From positions 1,953,950 through 2,017,949 of the forward strand of contig KL647295.1 of assembly GCA_000727475.1 (NCBI GenBank): a DNA stretch of 64,000 nt, given 5' to 3'. The notes beneath the pieces were generated by a model that was not told the origin of the DNA, did no database searches, and worked only from the letters and a program-made list of their open reading frames with translations. Positions 11,401 to 23,000 of the stretch are shown here, piece by piece. Origin of the DNA: Sarcocystis neurona (taxonomy: Eukaryota > Apicomplexa > Conoidasida > Eucoccidiorida > Sarcocystidae). Every line of letters begins with the position of its first letter. The first letter of the stretch is position 1. Position numbers and translations under genes: made by a program.

Positions 11401-13858
11401 GGGCGCATTCTTGCCAGTTCTCACTTCTCCAGAGCTTTCGGCATGCCAGAACGCCTATCAGCGTGTTTTTGCTTCTCAGTGAACTCCGCGTATTTCTGCA
11501 TGTGGACACGGAAGTGCATATGAGTACGCACTACGTCTACGTGTCAAGAGCATATACATACATTTATATTGGTGGAGGGTGACGGAAACCTTGGTGCTGA
11601 TGTATACTGAAGGCCACGTGCACACTTATATCAGCGCGTGACAGGGAAACACAGGCGTTTTTAGGAAGCGGCGAGGGCTCATGCTGTACAAAGGGCTTTT
11701 TCGTCTGCGCCTGTTCTGCTCTGTGTCACTGCCATTCTGCGTGCGCCCGTTCGGAAGACGTTGCTTTCTCCAACTCTAGATGGAGCTACTTATATGACTC
11801 AGATGCTCAGCACATGTGTTGCGCGCGCGAATGAACCGAGCGTGTTTACGACCTCGTGTGTGTCCAGAGCTTGCCTCTCTATTAATGGGCGACTCGACCT
11901 GTGTGTCATCCGTTTCTTTACACTTTTGCTACTCGTGGAAAGACTCCCAGGAGAATGCAGTGCACGTACCGCAGCTTTTTGTCGCATCTGCAAAGCCTGA
12001 AATCGATGTCGTTCACGGCCGTGTTCGTGGGGGCTGATGGCTGCTGCGTTGATGGAGTCGCTTCTCTTTGCTGCTGCAGCCTTGGTCTGCCATTCCATCG
12101 GTGTACTTTCTGCTCTCCTCAAAGACGTTCCCCATTACCTCTGCATCTGTTCTGCCGCGTCTACGTCATCAGGCATACAGCTACTACATACGAGTGTGCC
12201 GGGGCATATACCTCGTATAGCAGGACCTCTGCGCGTGCATAGAAGTATCTATGGCCCCATATCTTCCTGCAGCGCACGTGGACACATGCGCTTCCGTACA
12301 TCTATGTATACACGTGCATACGTATGCATACGTATACGTATGCAGGCCAGAGTATGTGTCTACGCATATATTTATATATGCGTATATGTGTACGTATATA
12401 CGTGTGCGAGTGACAGCGTGTCGCGTCGTGTTCTGCGTGCGATGCTGAGTGCCCCTCTGTACACCCGGTGCTCGTTTCTGGTTCCCGTGTACTCCTGCAC
12501 CTACACGTGTGTGTATGTATTTGTGTATATAGGCAGCATGTTTTCACTGCCCTCATCTCCATGCGTACGTATATATGTGTGTGCCTGAATATTGACGCAG
12601 CGCGCCGTTGCTGGAGTGTAACCGTCGTTTCACCCATAAGTGTGTATGTAGAAAAGTGTGTGTATGCACATAGGGCACTGCTTGACTGCTGATCTTCGTG
12701 TTTTCTGCAGGGCTTCGGTTGATTCACAGCTCATTTGGTTCTCGTTCCTGTTCTTCCTCGGCTGCTGCGCCTTCATCCTGCTAAGACGTCTCGGCCTTCT
12801 CCGTCTCTGCTTCGCCGTAAGGAGAAAAAAGACGAGACTCTGCTGTCGCTGCTGGCAGACCGAGTCTCGTGCTACTGCCAAGGGGTCCCGAATGTCTCTG
12901 CACGAGATGCGGGCTGTCTGACGCGCGCACGGCTTTCCCAGGGGGTATACACACACATATACGCGCACAAGCGTGTGTATATGTACATACGTAGATAGAT
13001 AGATAGGAGCTTCATCTATAGACATACTACAGAGGGGGAGAAGGATGGAGAAGCCACACCGGTCGGTATACTTGTGACTGTGTGTGTGTATGTGTGTGGG
13101 TATTTACATCAATTCGCTTCGAGCTACGATCCCTCTGCCGTCAGGTCCATAATAATTTTCCTCAACGAGTCACATGGCTTGTTGGCTCACGGAGTCGCTG
13201 TGGGCATCTTCTTGCTTACGGGGCCGCTCTCTCTGTATCTACGCCAATATGTAGATATACATTTATACGTGTATATGTATATCTGTATACGTATATAATA
13301 TATACATATATATACATATATTTACACTGTTGTTACAATTACTAGGAGTGCATGCGCACGGAGGTTGGGCCTGGTGTGTGCGTATGCCTGTATTTAATAG
13401 CTGGGAGCGTCAGGCGTGTAGGCTGCACGCATGTACGTATGTTGACTTGTGTATAAATACTCTCCTGGGTAAAGTGCGGAGAAGTCTGCAATGGCGTGTG
13501 TCGCGCGCGCTTGCGCCGTGCGAGGCCAAATAAAAAGGAGGCGTACTGGCACACCCAACACAGTCAAGTGGTGAAAGCGATGGCTGTTGTGTGCCGATTC
13601 ATTAGCTGCATGTATCTACACACATATATATGTGTACATATGTGTATAAATATGTATGCGTTTACACATATATATGTATGCGTACATATGTGCATGTGAA
13701 TGCCTCTCTCTGGGTTCCTGTGTGTCGCCGTCTTCGTTGATGTGCTTCTCTTCTCACCGGTGTTCGTCAACGTGGAGGCCTCCGTCACGCTGCTTACGCA
13801 GTGCAGCCTCTTTGATCTTTTATACGCACCGATATTCGCTCCGGCTCGCCTTTCTCTT
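8457..13858 (+). CDS. multi-exon putative membrane protein (ectodomain and membrane exons), unidentified
   Basis: A series of plus-strand exons have good acceptors and coherent sequence. They are 8457-8631 (ATG; MPENSSKSRTTG), 8894-9159 (MTVKREPYTTYFHSQ), 9769-9965 (SPYANPAFLFVTRFQVPSCC), 10189-10321 (VVVADTLQGRRISFHLDW), 10563-10661 (LVLAIPDDKTLVGSALADIC), 11868-~12030, 12080-12214 (AIPSVYFLLSSKTFPITSA), 12730-12944 (CYCQGVPNVSARDAGC), 13124-13250 (HGLLAHGVAVGIFLLTG), ~13490-13600 and ~13700-13858 (VAVFVDVLLFSPVF). Phase matches are clear for 10321 to 10563 (split GCT codon) but not all junctions are resolved. Early exons look like a beta-rich ectodomain, then a Cys-containing segment, then hydrophobic segments. 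The order ectodomain, Cys-rich, multi-pass is reminiscent of TMEM8/PGAP6-type proteins, but no diagnostic residues were recognised. That all exons belong to one gene is inference. Confidence 0.4.
12240..12560. repeat. AT-rich CATACGTATA-type repeat
   Basis: Imperfect palindromic runs of ACGTATAC/GCATACGTATA alternate with GTGTGC tracts. The stretch lies between candidate exons ending 12214 and starting 12730 and fits the intronic repeat style of the window. Confidence 0.6.
13245..13335. repeat. short TATACATATA tract
   Basis: Nearly pure alternating TATA/CATA sequence follows directly after a donor (GTAGAT at 13251) of a hydrophobic exon, consistent with an intron start. A similar tract occupies 13610-13695. 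Confidence 0.6.
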
Positions 13859-14420
13859 GTATGTGTATGTGTAGTCGTGTGCCGGGGTTAACTGATGTAC
13901 CAGCGAAAGTGATACTTGCGGAAGTGGAGAGCGTAGCTGTCTCGCTTCCAGCTGATGTCTACAAGTCGTATATGCGAGAAGCTGCCTTCAGTAGGAACCC
14001 AAGAGGAAGGCGGGCGAGGGAGCCCTGTGATATACACATATACCTGTATATTATCTGCACGTGGGAAGTCGGGAAACGTGCATCTATGTAAGCTTGTGTA
14101 GGCACGCACACAGCCGGCTGTACAGACTTCGATTTCCCCTTTATGGCAGTACATATATATATGTATTGTCACATACGCATACACGTGACTTCTTCTGCGT
14201 GCGGATGTAGACGTACCTATATATGTGTGTAAGTCTGTAGGTGGCGCACAGAGTTTTCCCTATGTATCATATAACTGTGACTGGAGTTTTTAAAGTGCCA
14301 CCTCTCCTTTTTCGTCTTTGAAGACAGAAGTCGCGTCTTCTGCAGGCCCGTGCGGCAGCAGAGAGCCGCTCACTGCTTTTACACCACGTCCTTTGTTTGA
14401 CTGACGCTGCTGTGCTGCAG

Positions 14421-15812
14421 GTGTGTTGGACGCTGCTGTGTCTCGTCTCTGGCGTCGGCACGGCGGTTTTCACGCACGGCCCAGCAGCCGCTGGACGCGT
14501 GCAAGAGTTCCTTTTCTCTTTTCACTTTGAACGACGTCCTTTTGAAGGAAACGACGACGTTGCTGTCCCTATAAACGACCGGGATGCTGCAGCTTCTGAC
14601 CCCGTTGCTGCTTTCGCTTTTTCGCCACCTACCCGTGTTGTCACGCGCCAGCAGCGAAGTAGTAGTCCCCAAGCGTCATCTTCGATTGATGAAGCTGCTG
14701 CGTCTGCTGTGTCTCACTTGACAGCACTGCAGACGCTTCAGAGGGCTGCCTCTGTTGACTCTACAAGCATTCTATCTGGTGAAACTTCTGCTGCGGCTGC
14801 TGCTGACTCTCTGGAATCTGCAGTTGGTGCTGCTGCGTCTGCTGATGCTGCTGGGTCTGCTGCTGTTCCTGCGTCTGCTGCCCCTTCCGGTGACGAAGAC
14901 GTTATCTTTGGCGGCGCCGCTCCACGAAGAGGCGGCCGACCTCCAGCAGGTAATCTCAGCGGCGCTCCTGCTGTTGCGAACCACATAGCAAGCAACAAGG
15001 TTGCCCCTGCTGTTGGTCCGGCATGGGTGGATGGAGAAGATGCTCCTGCGGCTGCTGGTGCGTACGCCGCTGAAAGACCTGCTGCGGTCACAACCTCTGC
15101 GGTACACTTGGCTGCTGAAGATGATGTGGCTGCAACTGTGGGGAAGCGCGCTGCGGCTGTTAATTTACACTGGGAAAATTCGTCGCTTCCCTGGCCTGAT
15201 ACTGACGCCGACACTGCGCCAGCTGTCGACGCAGTATGGGGGGAAGCCCCTTCCACGCTGTCAGGAGCAACCGCAGCGATTCAGGAGAGGACAGCACCAG
15301 CAACAAAAGAAGAAAAGGCTACACCAGAAGAGCGAGCAGCAACACGGGAGTCTGACCATGCAGAGGATAGAGAAAAGCGGCAGGAGGAGCCATCGCAGGA
15401 AGAAAGGAAGACACTGCTGGAAAAAGAATATCTGTTGCAGAGTGAGAGGCTGGAGCAGCTGTTGCAGATGGAAGAGAACCTTTCCTTGGAGACAGAAGCT
15501 GCAGAACAGCAGCACCTAGGGGATGGACAACTTCCGCAACGACCTCGCATGCAACAGCAGCAACGGTACTACGTACGCGATTTCGGGGAGGAGAAGCAGC
15601 GACAACGGGTCAAGCAGAACCAGCTAGAACAAAGACACCAGCAACAAGGACAAGAAAATTCGCAGTCCTGGAGGCGACAACACGTTGAGCAGCACCAGCA
15701 GCCATTTGGTAGTCACCGTGAGCAGACTGCAGAAACGCAGCGCCTTGCGCTTTCGCAGCAGCACGCGAGCACTACTGCGACAGAGCAGCAGCTTGCGGCA
15801 CCCGCAGCTTGA
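14421..15812 (+). CDS. long terminal exon: hydrophobic start, acidic/Gln coiled-coil tail
   Basis: The frame is uninterrupted for 463 codons from an acceptor (TGTGCTGCAG, ends 14420) to TGA at 15810-15812. The first residues form one hydrophobic segment (CWTLLCLVSGVGTAVF), then Arg-rich and Ala/Ser/Gly/Asp-rich stretches, then a charged coiled coil (SQEERKTLLEKEYLLQSERL) and Gln-rich tail. There is no ATG at the exon start, so an upstream exon must supply it; the exons at 13.1-13.9 kb are candidates, though the 13907-13992 segment (VILAEVESVAVSLPADVY) does not join it in phase. Alternatively the hydrophobic stretch is a signal peptide of a separate secreted protein. The reverse strand is also open here, but its sequence lacks coherent structure. 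Confidence 0.55.
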   Translation: MCWTLLCLVSGVGTAVFTHGPAAAGRVQEFLFSFHFERRPFEGNDDVAVPINDRDAAASDPVAAFAFSPPTRVVTRQQRSSSPQASSSIDEAAASAVSHLTALQTLQRAASVDSTSILSGETSAAAAADSLESAVGAAASADAAGSAAVPASAAPSGDEDVIFGGAAPRRGGRPPAGNLSGAPAVANHIASNKVAPAVGPAWVDGEDAPAAAGAYAAERPAAVTTSAVHLAAEDDVAATVGKRAAAVNLHWENSSLPWPDTDADTAPAVDAVWGEAPSTLSGATAAIQERTAPATKEEKATPEERAATRESDHAEDREKRQEEPSQEERKTLLEKEYLLQSERLEQLLQMEENLSLETEAAEQQHLGDGQLPQRPRMQQQQRYYVRDFGEEKQRQRVKQNQLEQRHQQQGQENSQSWRRQHVEQHQQPFGSHREQTAETQRLALSQQHASTTATEQQLAAPAA

Positions 15813-16194
15813 CGGGAGAGCCATACGGCACAGTGCTGCTACAGCGAAATACGCAGCACACCCTGCTGCTAGTCTGCTGTGAGTGAAAACTTCGTTGACA
15901 GGGCGTACGTCTGTTGCTGGCGCAGCTGCAGCTGCTGAGACAAGCGTCTCTGTGCCACTCCTGCACACAGGGTCGTGTAAAGAAGAGAGCGCCCGATGCT
16001 GCTGCTTCTGCTGCCGGATGTGGTTTACCATACGGTGGCTCCTGTTGCTGCGCGGCGCGAGCGGGTCGAGCCAGCCCTGCCTCCGCCGTAGCACCGCATG
16101 CCTTGTAGAACTCGCGCAGAGTACGCTGCTGCTCTCGGTCTTGGGTGCCTGCAGCAGAGCGCGCGGCTGCCGCTTCTGGTACTGCGTCTGCCAT
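15772..16194 (-). CDS. candidate small minus-strand ORF, unassigned
   Basis: It starts at an ATG (16192-16194) and is open for 140 codons to 15772. The sequence is Ala/Gln-rich with one structured block (TLREFYKACGATAEAGLARP, then ALFFTRPCVQEW). A GTACGC donor-like site after about 95 codons may end the exon. It overlaps the last 41 nt of the plus-strand exon tail-to-tail, which lowers confidence. The plus strand across the same bases is also open and partly plausible. Confidence 0.25.
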   Translation of the reverse strand: MADAVPEAAAARSAAGTQDREQQRTLREFYKACGATAEAGLARPARAAQQQEPPYGKPHPAAEAAASGALFFTRPCVQEWHRDACLSSCSCASNRRTPCQRSFHSQQTSSRVCCVFRCSSTVPYGSPVKLRVPQAAALSQ

Positions 16195-19123
16195 GCGTAC
16201 TGTTTTGCTGCCGCTGCTGTGCTTGCGTGGCCCCCTGCCAAGACACACCGGCGCTGCTCGTGGGCGTCACGAGACTGGAAGCAGAGACCAGTCGCTGATC
16301 TCTATTCCTGCCAGGGGATCCCGAGCGCCACAGATCTTTTGCGTCGACACAAAGGCACGCACACGTGTATACACGCGCGTATATGCTTTATAAATTTAGA
16401 CAAATATACGAGTTCGTGCTGCTGCAGCACGAAGCAGATAACACGTGGTTAGCGGAGAGTGACAGGGCCTGCAGTGTGGTAGAATACTGCGGCGACTTCC
16501 GTAGCATAGTCGACAAGCAACACGCTCAATTCTCTGGACCCAGAGTCACAAGGGACGTACACTTCTCTGCGTACGGGAACAGCTCTTTGCAAGAGGCAAG
16601 TGATTGCGTTCGTTGCCCATCCACAATAATGTGAGGTACGTGGGCATGCGTGCCCTTTCACCACGTGGACGAACGTGGAAACGGGGTATGAGCAGAGTCA
16701 CTGCGGTAGAAGAATGCTTGCGTGTTTGTATATGTATCAGTCGAAGGGGTGGCGAAGGAGATGCCGCTGTTAATGGGATAAAAGCGGCGACGTTTGTAGC
16801 TCCGAGCGTGAGTAAGGTCTCACATAGGTAGGCGAAGCAGGTGGACCAGCATAAGGACAATAGCATGCTGTTTGTCTACAAAGTAAATGCGAACAGACGC
16901 AGAGTAAGCATGCAATCCATGACAGCGTGTCTGCACCTATGTATTCGGAAGGAGGAGCCAGGGGAGGCGGAAGAGGAAGCAGACCATCTTTAAGGTACTA
17001 CACAGACGACTCTGTAGAGAACTCGATACGTAGGTCGTGCGAGGAGGGGCAGGAAGCGAAGCAACAACGTGGAAGCAGTTCTGCGCTCAACTGTGTCCCA
17101 AGAAACATGGGCAGACGAAGTGCCACCAGTTAGTCGAGTTGAGGGAGCGGCGGGCGCACCTATTTGCATGCAAGGAACGTCAAAAGCGACAGCGACGATG
17201 TAAGGAGGGATATAACATGAGATAGTGGAAGCACTGCTGGTCCCCGTGCATCAATACCTAATACAAAGATATCCGTTTCGTGTATACGATGTAAGTAGCA
17301 ATCGGTACCGCGAGGCCTGCTCCTCGCAACACCAGCATGCCTTTCGCTTTGTGGCCCGCCATCGCGGCGAAACAGCAGCGGTAGGCTGTCTCTCAGCAGG
17401 TCGTTCAGCGTCACAGTGTACGGGTATATATATATAATATACGTATATTGATTTGGCACATGAGTGTCCCCCTGCCTTGTGACCCTAGTTCTCTTGTGTA
17501 CCTGCACAGAAGGTAAACTCTAAGCAGGAACATGCGGTAAATGCCCTCGCCGAGGTGCGCCTGCACGTGCGGAACACGTCTGGTGTTCTGGTACCGCACC
17601 TGCGCGTGCCAGGCATGCTCCAGTCGTACTACTGTAGTTTTTTTAGGTCGCATGCACATCTGCGTGCTAATTCCATACTACCTTATGCTGTCACTGTCGG
17701 ATAATTTTCTTCAATGCTAGCACGTACATTGGTGAAATTGACTTCCTATCGAAGCAACTGGTGTGTGCCACTCGCGTAGGCTGCTGGGTCGGGCACACGA
17801 GCTGCGGCTTTTGCGCGTGCGTTGGAGAAGCTGTCCTCGTTGCTTTTTAGCATGTGTACGTATACGTGTGTCTACTGCCGTGTAACGTATATACTTACAT
17901 AATAATGCGTATTTCTATACACGTGTAACTCAGCTTCTGCTGCCGTGCGTGCACCGTCTACGCGGTGCAGCAGCAGCTGCGTGCTAGCGTGGCCCTTCTC
18001 GTTTTCACTACGTCTGCCTTCTTTAAGCGCGAACTGGTATGTGCATTCACCGCCCACACATCCATCCACATGTGCAGGCACGCGTCTATTCTGCGTGCTC
18101 GCTTTCACTTACTTCAGCGTTCTTGTAGCGGTGAACACTCTGTACACTGCAAACTTGCATATGCGCACCCCACGCGGAGGGGGACCGCTGTGCTGCTGCG
18201 GACTGCTGGTGACTAGGGCTGTCGTAAATCGCCATCCATAAATCCTGCGGATGTACACATATATTTAATCTATTTGTCTGCAGGTGGACAGAGACGGTAG
18301 CAAGGAGCAGACTGGGTTCACGGGAAAGTTGCTTCACACTTTCCTAGAGGTCACTAGATAACATCCAGTTCGAGAATCCAGTAGAAACGTGTGAATTGTA
18401 TTTCTTTCCAGTTAGTTTTTAGCGCATACGTAGTTCCCAGAAGCGCTGTTGCACTTTTGTTTCTTGGGGACTCGCTAGTCCACAGTAGGGGCTCCTACGT
18501 GAGGGTCCCACCAATGACATATCCTGCGCTTCGACGGCGGAGCCCGTGAAAAGGTTCAAATATTTGTTCGTTTCCCCTCCCTGAAACGTAGCTGAACACG
18601 CGTTGGGGGCCCAACACCGTCTATAGTAACTGTTCCAGCCCTGGATGTCCTCTACATAAGCACTTTATTTTTATGTTGCCAGTGCTGTCGTTTTCATGCT
18701 GTTTCGCATCCATAATCTTGCTCTGCACGAGGCAAACGTAGTTTCACATTCTCTACGCAGCGACGCTCCTGAATGTTTCCGAGATGAATTCCCACCCTTA
18801 GTACTGCCACTGTTCATCATCACTCTTTATTCATTCCGCCAACAAGGCCACACTGCCGCCTCTGCTCGTGTACCCATCTAGAGAAACTACAGGTCAATGA
18901 AGCGACGTCTGCGTAAGAGTCAAACGCTACGAGCACGAGACTGCCAAACATGTACATTCATCTCTAATTGTACGGAACTGCGTATACGTGCGTATACGTA
19001 CACGTGTAGAGAAGGGGTACGCCGCCGTACGTGCCATTTGTGCCGGCGTGCGAGTAGACGGCTGTTTCGCCCTGCACGGTGGTGAGTGCTCCTATTGTGC
19101 ACTTCGACGCGTAGGTGTAAAAA

Positions 19124-19490
19124 GAATCAACCTTCGGCGACGCTGCCCTGTATGCTGACAGTATTTGTGGAATCACGCCTCCAGGAAGACAGGATCCACC
19201 GGCGGCGTCGCGTAGAACAAAGTCTCCCACTGTGAGGCAAAATCGGTCGAGAACAATTGTCACAAAGGAAAGTGCGCTGAATACCCCACAGCTTGCGGCA
19301 TCGTTAGCTTTGCAGCGGATTAGAGACTCGATACCTTCTCGGTTACAAAATCACCCAGCTGCATTGGTGATCGCCCTCCGTCAGGACACGTGCCGCAGGC
19401 TGCCACCCGTTCAACGTATCAACGCAGCCTTTGAACAGCGCACATCGGCTTTCTTAGACACGTTCATGTTCTCCACAACACCGAAACATT
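19124..19490 (+). CDS. open frame of ~120 codons, possible element remnant
   Basis: The frame is open from a TAA at about 19121 to TGA at 19488-19490 and has no CAG tracts. It reads FGDAALYADSICGITPPG at the start and SALNTPQLAASLALQRIRDS later. The minus strand over 18964-19263 is also open and contains VDSFYTYASKCTIGAL, which loosely follows the F-x-x-Y-x-D-A-S-x-x-x-I-G-A-x-L pattern of retroelement RNase H, but with the catalytic Asp position changed. Neither strand can be preferred. A chance open frame is possible. Confidence 0.2.
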
Positions 19491-19660
19491 GAGACTGATC
19501 ATCTCCGTCGCCTCACATGTGGCTGTGCAATTCTCGAACTCGGTTGCTGCAGCTAAATTCACGTACGAGTCTGCAGCGGATGCCCAGAACATCTCAGACC
19601 CGACGGCTTATGCACAAACAATGTAGAGGTGACAGTCTCTATCTTTGTTAGCCACACCAC

Positions 19661-19757
19661 CTGGCGCGCTACTTAAATATGTCAATGTAAACGGATGTGG
19701 AGACACTAACTGGCGCGCCATTTATATATGCCATTGTGAACATAACTATCCGTTCAT
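19661..19757. repeat. 49-bp imperfect tandem duplication
   Basis: Two copies start at 19661 and 19710, each opening CTGGCGCGC followed by a similar AT-rich stretch (TTAAATATGTCAATGT versus TTATATATGCCATTGT). The copies differ at several positions, so the duplication is not very recent. It lies in the gene-poor stretch downstream of the giant minus-strand gene. Confidence 0.7.
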
Positions 19758-20002
19758 ACTCTGAGTACGTCAGTCCTGCGCTTCCGTCTCAGGCAGAAGC
19801 AACACACAAACACGTTCCACGAACCCGGTAAAACACAACCCGTACCTCTCCACAGGTACGTTATTTCTGTACTTAGCGTACTGCACCTTTAAGCGCCAGA
19901 GCGCCTCGTATGCAGCAACGCAGCGGACCTCAGAAGGAGCGTACAGAGACACGAATGCGACGATGTGTACAAAAAGACAGACGAAGCCGTAGACGGTGGT
20001 AT

Positions 20003-23000
20003 TCAGTGAGGCAGCGGGTGCGTCACCAGACGGCTGACTTCCTGAGCGAACAACAGCAATCGCAGGAGCATTGTTGGTGGCTCTTTAGTTTTTTCTCCAC
20101 ATCTATCCATCAGCTGCACCCTGTTGCCACTTCCACTCTCTTTGGAAATTGCTCCCATACGGCTACCCGGGACTGCCTCCTGCATCTTCCCCCACTGCTG
20201 CTGCTGATGTGTCTTCTGCTGCTGCCTCTGCTGCTCGCGGTCCTGCTGCATCGCCTGCTGCGCCTCCTGCGCCGCATCCTGCAGCTGCTGCGCATCCTGG
20301 TTTTGACGTTCCAGTGTCCGCTGCAAGCGCTGCTCCTGTTGCTCATGCTGTTCCTCCTGGTGGTGCTGCTGCGTCTGCTGTTGCGGCCCCTGCCGCGCCG
20401 GCTGCGTGTCTCGTTCTCGTGACGCGGCGTAAGTCGCCGCGACCGGTGCCTGCGTCCGGTGATCATCAGACCTCAGGCTGCCGACGGGCTTGATTTTGAT
20501 TGCACTTTGCTCTTCGCACATGCGGTGCTTTTGCTCCTCCCCTGCTGCCAGTACCAGCAAACGTCGCCCTGCCTCTAGTTGCTGCTCAAGCTGCACGCGC
20601 AACGAAGGTACACCAGCTGACGCTTTGGTGCTGCAGTTGCTATGCAACTCATCGACGGTAGTAGCTGCTGCTATGTCAGCCGCGGCGCCGGAATCGCCTG
20701 GTTTCGCACTGCGAGATCGGACCGGCTCGCTTGTTTCTTCCGCACGGCTACTACCACGACACCTTTCTGCGGCAGCGACTTGCAGGCTGCCTCCAGCACC
20801 TGCTTTTGCTCCTTCTGCTGCTTCCGACGCTGCTGGACTGGTCTCTTTCTGATCAGTCTCGCTTCCGCTTTCATAGCAGTCGCCACACGTGTGATTGTGT
20901 GAACCGTCCGCCGTCAGCTTTTGCAGCAGTGCCACCATTTGCTGCAGCAGAAACGTCATCAGCGCGTGCGGCACGTGCAGCACCCTCGTCGCCCTTTCTG
21001 CTGCACGCTGCAATTCTTCTGCTGCCGCCGTCTGTGCACTACGTGTTGCCTGTTCATTTTTTGGTGCTTGTCCGCCCACAAGCGGCAGTGCCTCCGTAGC
21101 CCAAACTTCTGCTGCTGTATCGCCCGCAGCAACGCTTTCTGCACCGTCCCGCAGGAAACCCCGCGCTGCGATATCCCCGACAGCAGCACACGCCGCGCTC
21201 TTTGCAGCAACAGGTACTGCTGCGGCGTCTCTGCTACTGCATCTCGCAGCTGTGGGTGACGGTTCAACTTCCTGCGCTGTGGCTACTACTACCGCCGTTG
21301 TTTCTCCAGGAGCACGCGGTGGCATAAAGGCGTCCAGAACATCCCCGACAGCAGCCAGAGAGGTCAGCGCTCGCCTTAGGGCAGCTGCTTTGGTAGGAAG
21401 ACTGCTGCGTGGTTCGCGACTGCTACTGCTGCCGCTGCCGCCCCGACGACGTGGTGTGTACTCAGCGGCGAGCTGCCACAGCATTGAGCGCAGCACACAA
21501 GCCGCGACAAAGGACCTCCAGAATTGCTGCACAAGCTCCGTACAACCTTGTTCTTCTGTTCCTGCTACTGCTGCCCGCGGCTGGAAGCTCGACATTAGTT
21601 TTGTCTCGCGCGTACGCTCCTCACCTGCAGTGCAACTTGCAGCAACACAAGTGTTGTGTGGTGGGCTTGAACGTCCGCGAACAGACAAAATGTCCGCCGC
21701 TCCAGCAGAGGCAAGACTGGACATGAGCAGCAGCATATATCTTTCTGCCGCCTGGCTCGCGTAGTCCTCTCCTCTGCGGAACCTGGCCAAAAACAGCAGA
21801 CGCTGCCGTACGCATAGGGTGGTTTGTCTGCCGCCTGCGGACATACCACGACGCCGCGGCTGCGCCTTCGGGCAAGCCACGCACAGCAGCAGCAAATCCC
21901 GCACATCAACTGCCGCATGCAGGAGCGAAGCTGCAGAGCAACACTGGAACAGCAGCCAGTTCTGCTGCAGCAGATACTGCTGTTGGAGATGTAGAAGCGA
22001 CCCCTTCTCTTCTACGCTCTGCGCAGGAAATCGTCCCGAACGGTCGCTGCGACCGCTCTGAGACAGCGACACCGCGGACGGAAAATACCCCACCTGCAGC
22101 TGCGGCACCTGCTCTTGTGTTTGCTGTTGCACCTGCTCCTGCACGTGAATTGTGTGCTGCAGGTGGGTCGTTGCCTGCAGCAGCTGCGGGTTGTCTCCAA
22201 GTAACACGCATGCCGTGTTCCACACAAAGTCACCCCCTGCGAATCCTGTTCTCCATTTTTCCGTGCTGTCAGTCTCCTCCTGCTGCTCCACGTCCTGTGC
22301 CTCACAACGTCGTGACAGGTCTCGCGTTGCCGCCTTGCCGTGTTGCTCTTCACCGATCCCCGTCTTCTTCGCCACCTCGTCCTGCTGCTGCTCACGCTGT
22401 GACTGACGCCGACCACCCGGCTGTCGCTCTGATCTCTCCTGCTCAACTTGGTCTTCATCTTGATGCTGCTGCTCCGCCTGGTGGCGCTGCCGCACCTGCT
22501 GCGTCTGACTGCCCTCCCGCTTCTGCAGCTCCTCGCAATGGCAATGCTTCTGCTGTGACGCCTGGCGTTGCGACAAGGACGACTGCTGCGGCCTTCGGCG
22601 ATGCTGCTGCTGCTGCTGTTTCTGCTGCTGCTGCGCTCTATGCTGCTCTCGAACCTGCATCACCCACGCAAAGGCGGGCACGAGCCGGAACGGCAGGAAG
22701 TCCAAAACATCCGTAGCACAAAAGTCTGCCGCTTCTCCTGCATTCTCCGTGTGACTCTCACCATCAGGATTTCTTGTCGGCGCGGCAAACAGCAACAGCG
22801 GCACCTCCTGCTGCAGGCAGCTGCGGGCCCGGTAGAGATGCAGAGCACTGCAGAAAAGACAGACCGCGCCACACAGTTCCGTCACGCAGACGGATGCAGA
22901 AGAGCTTGTTAAAATTTCTGTATCTGCAGCAGCTGCTGTTGCTGTCGCCGCTTCCGAGTTTGTTATCCCTGACAATTCTCCTGCGGTGACGTTAGCCGAA

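Larger units (their letters stand above)
16260..19900. other. gene-poor, CAG-poor region
   Basis: No gene is supported with confidence. Open stretches noted: plus 16379-16634 (DNTWLAESDRACSVVEYCGD), a minus exon-like segment 17508-17629 flanked by AG and GTACAC (AHLGEGIYRMFLLRVYLL), and frames on both strands at 18964-19490. Short AT repeats sit at 17420-17455 and 18240-18275. A GTTGGGGGCCCAAC palindrome occurs near 18604. The lack of CAG/CTG triplets contrasts sharply with flanking DNA. Confidence 0.4.
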
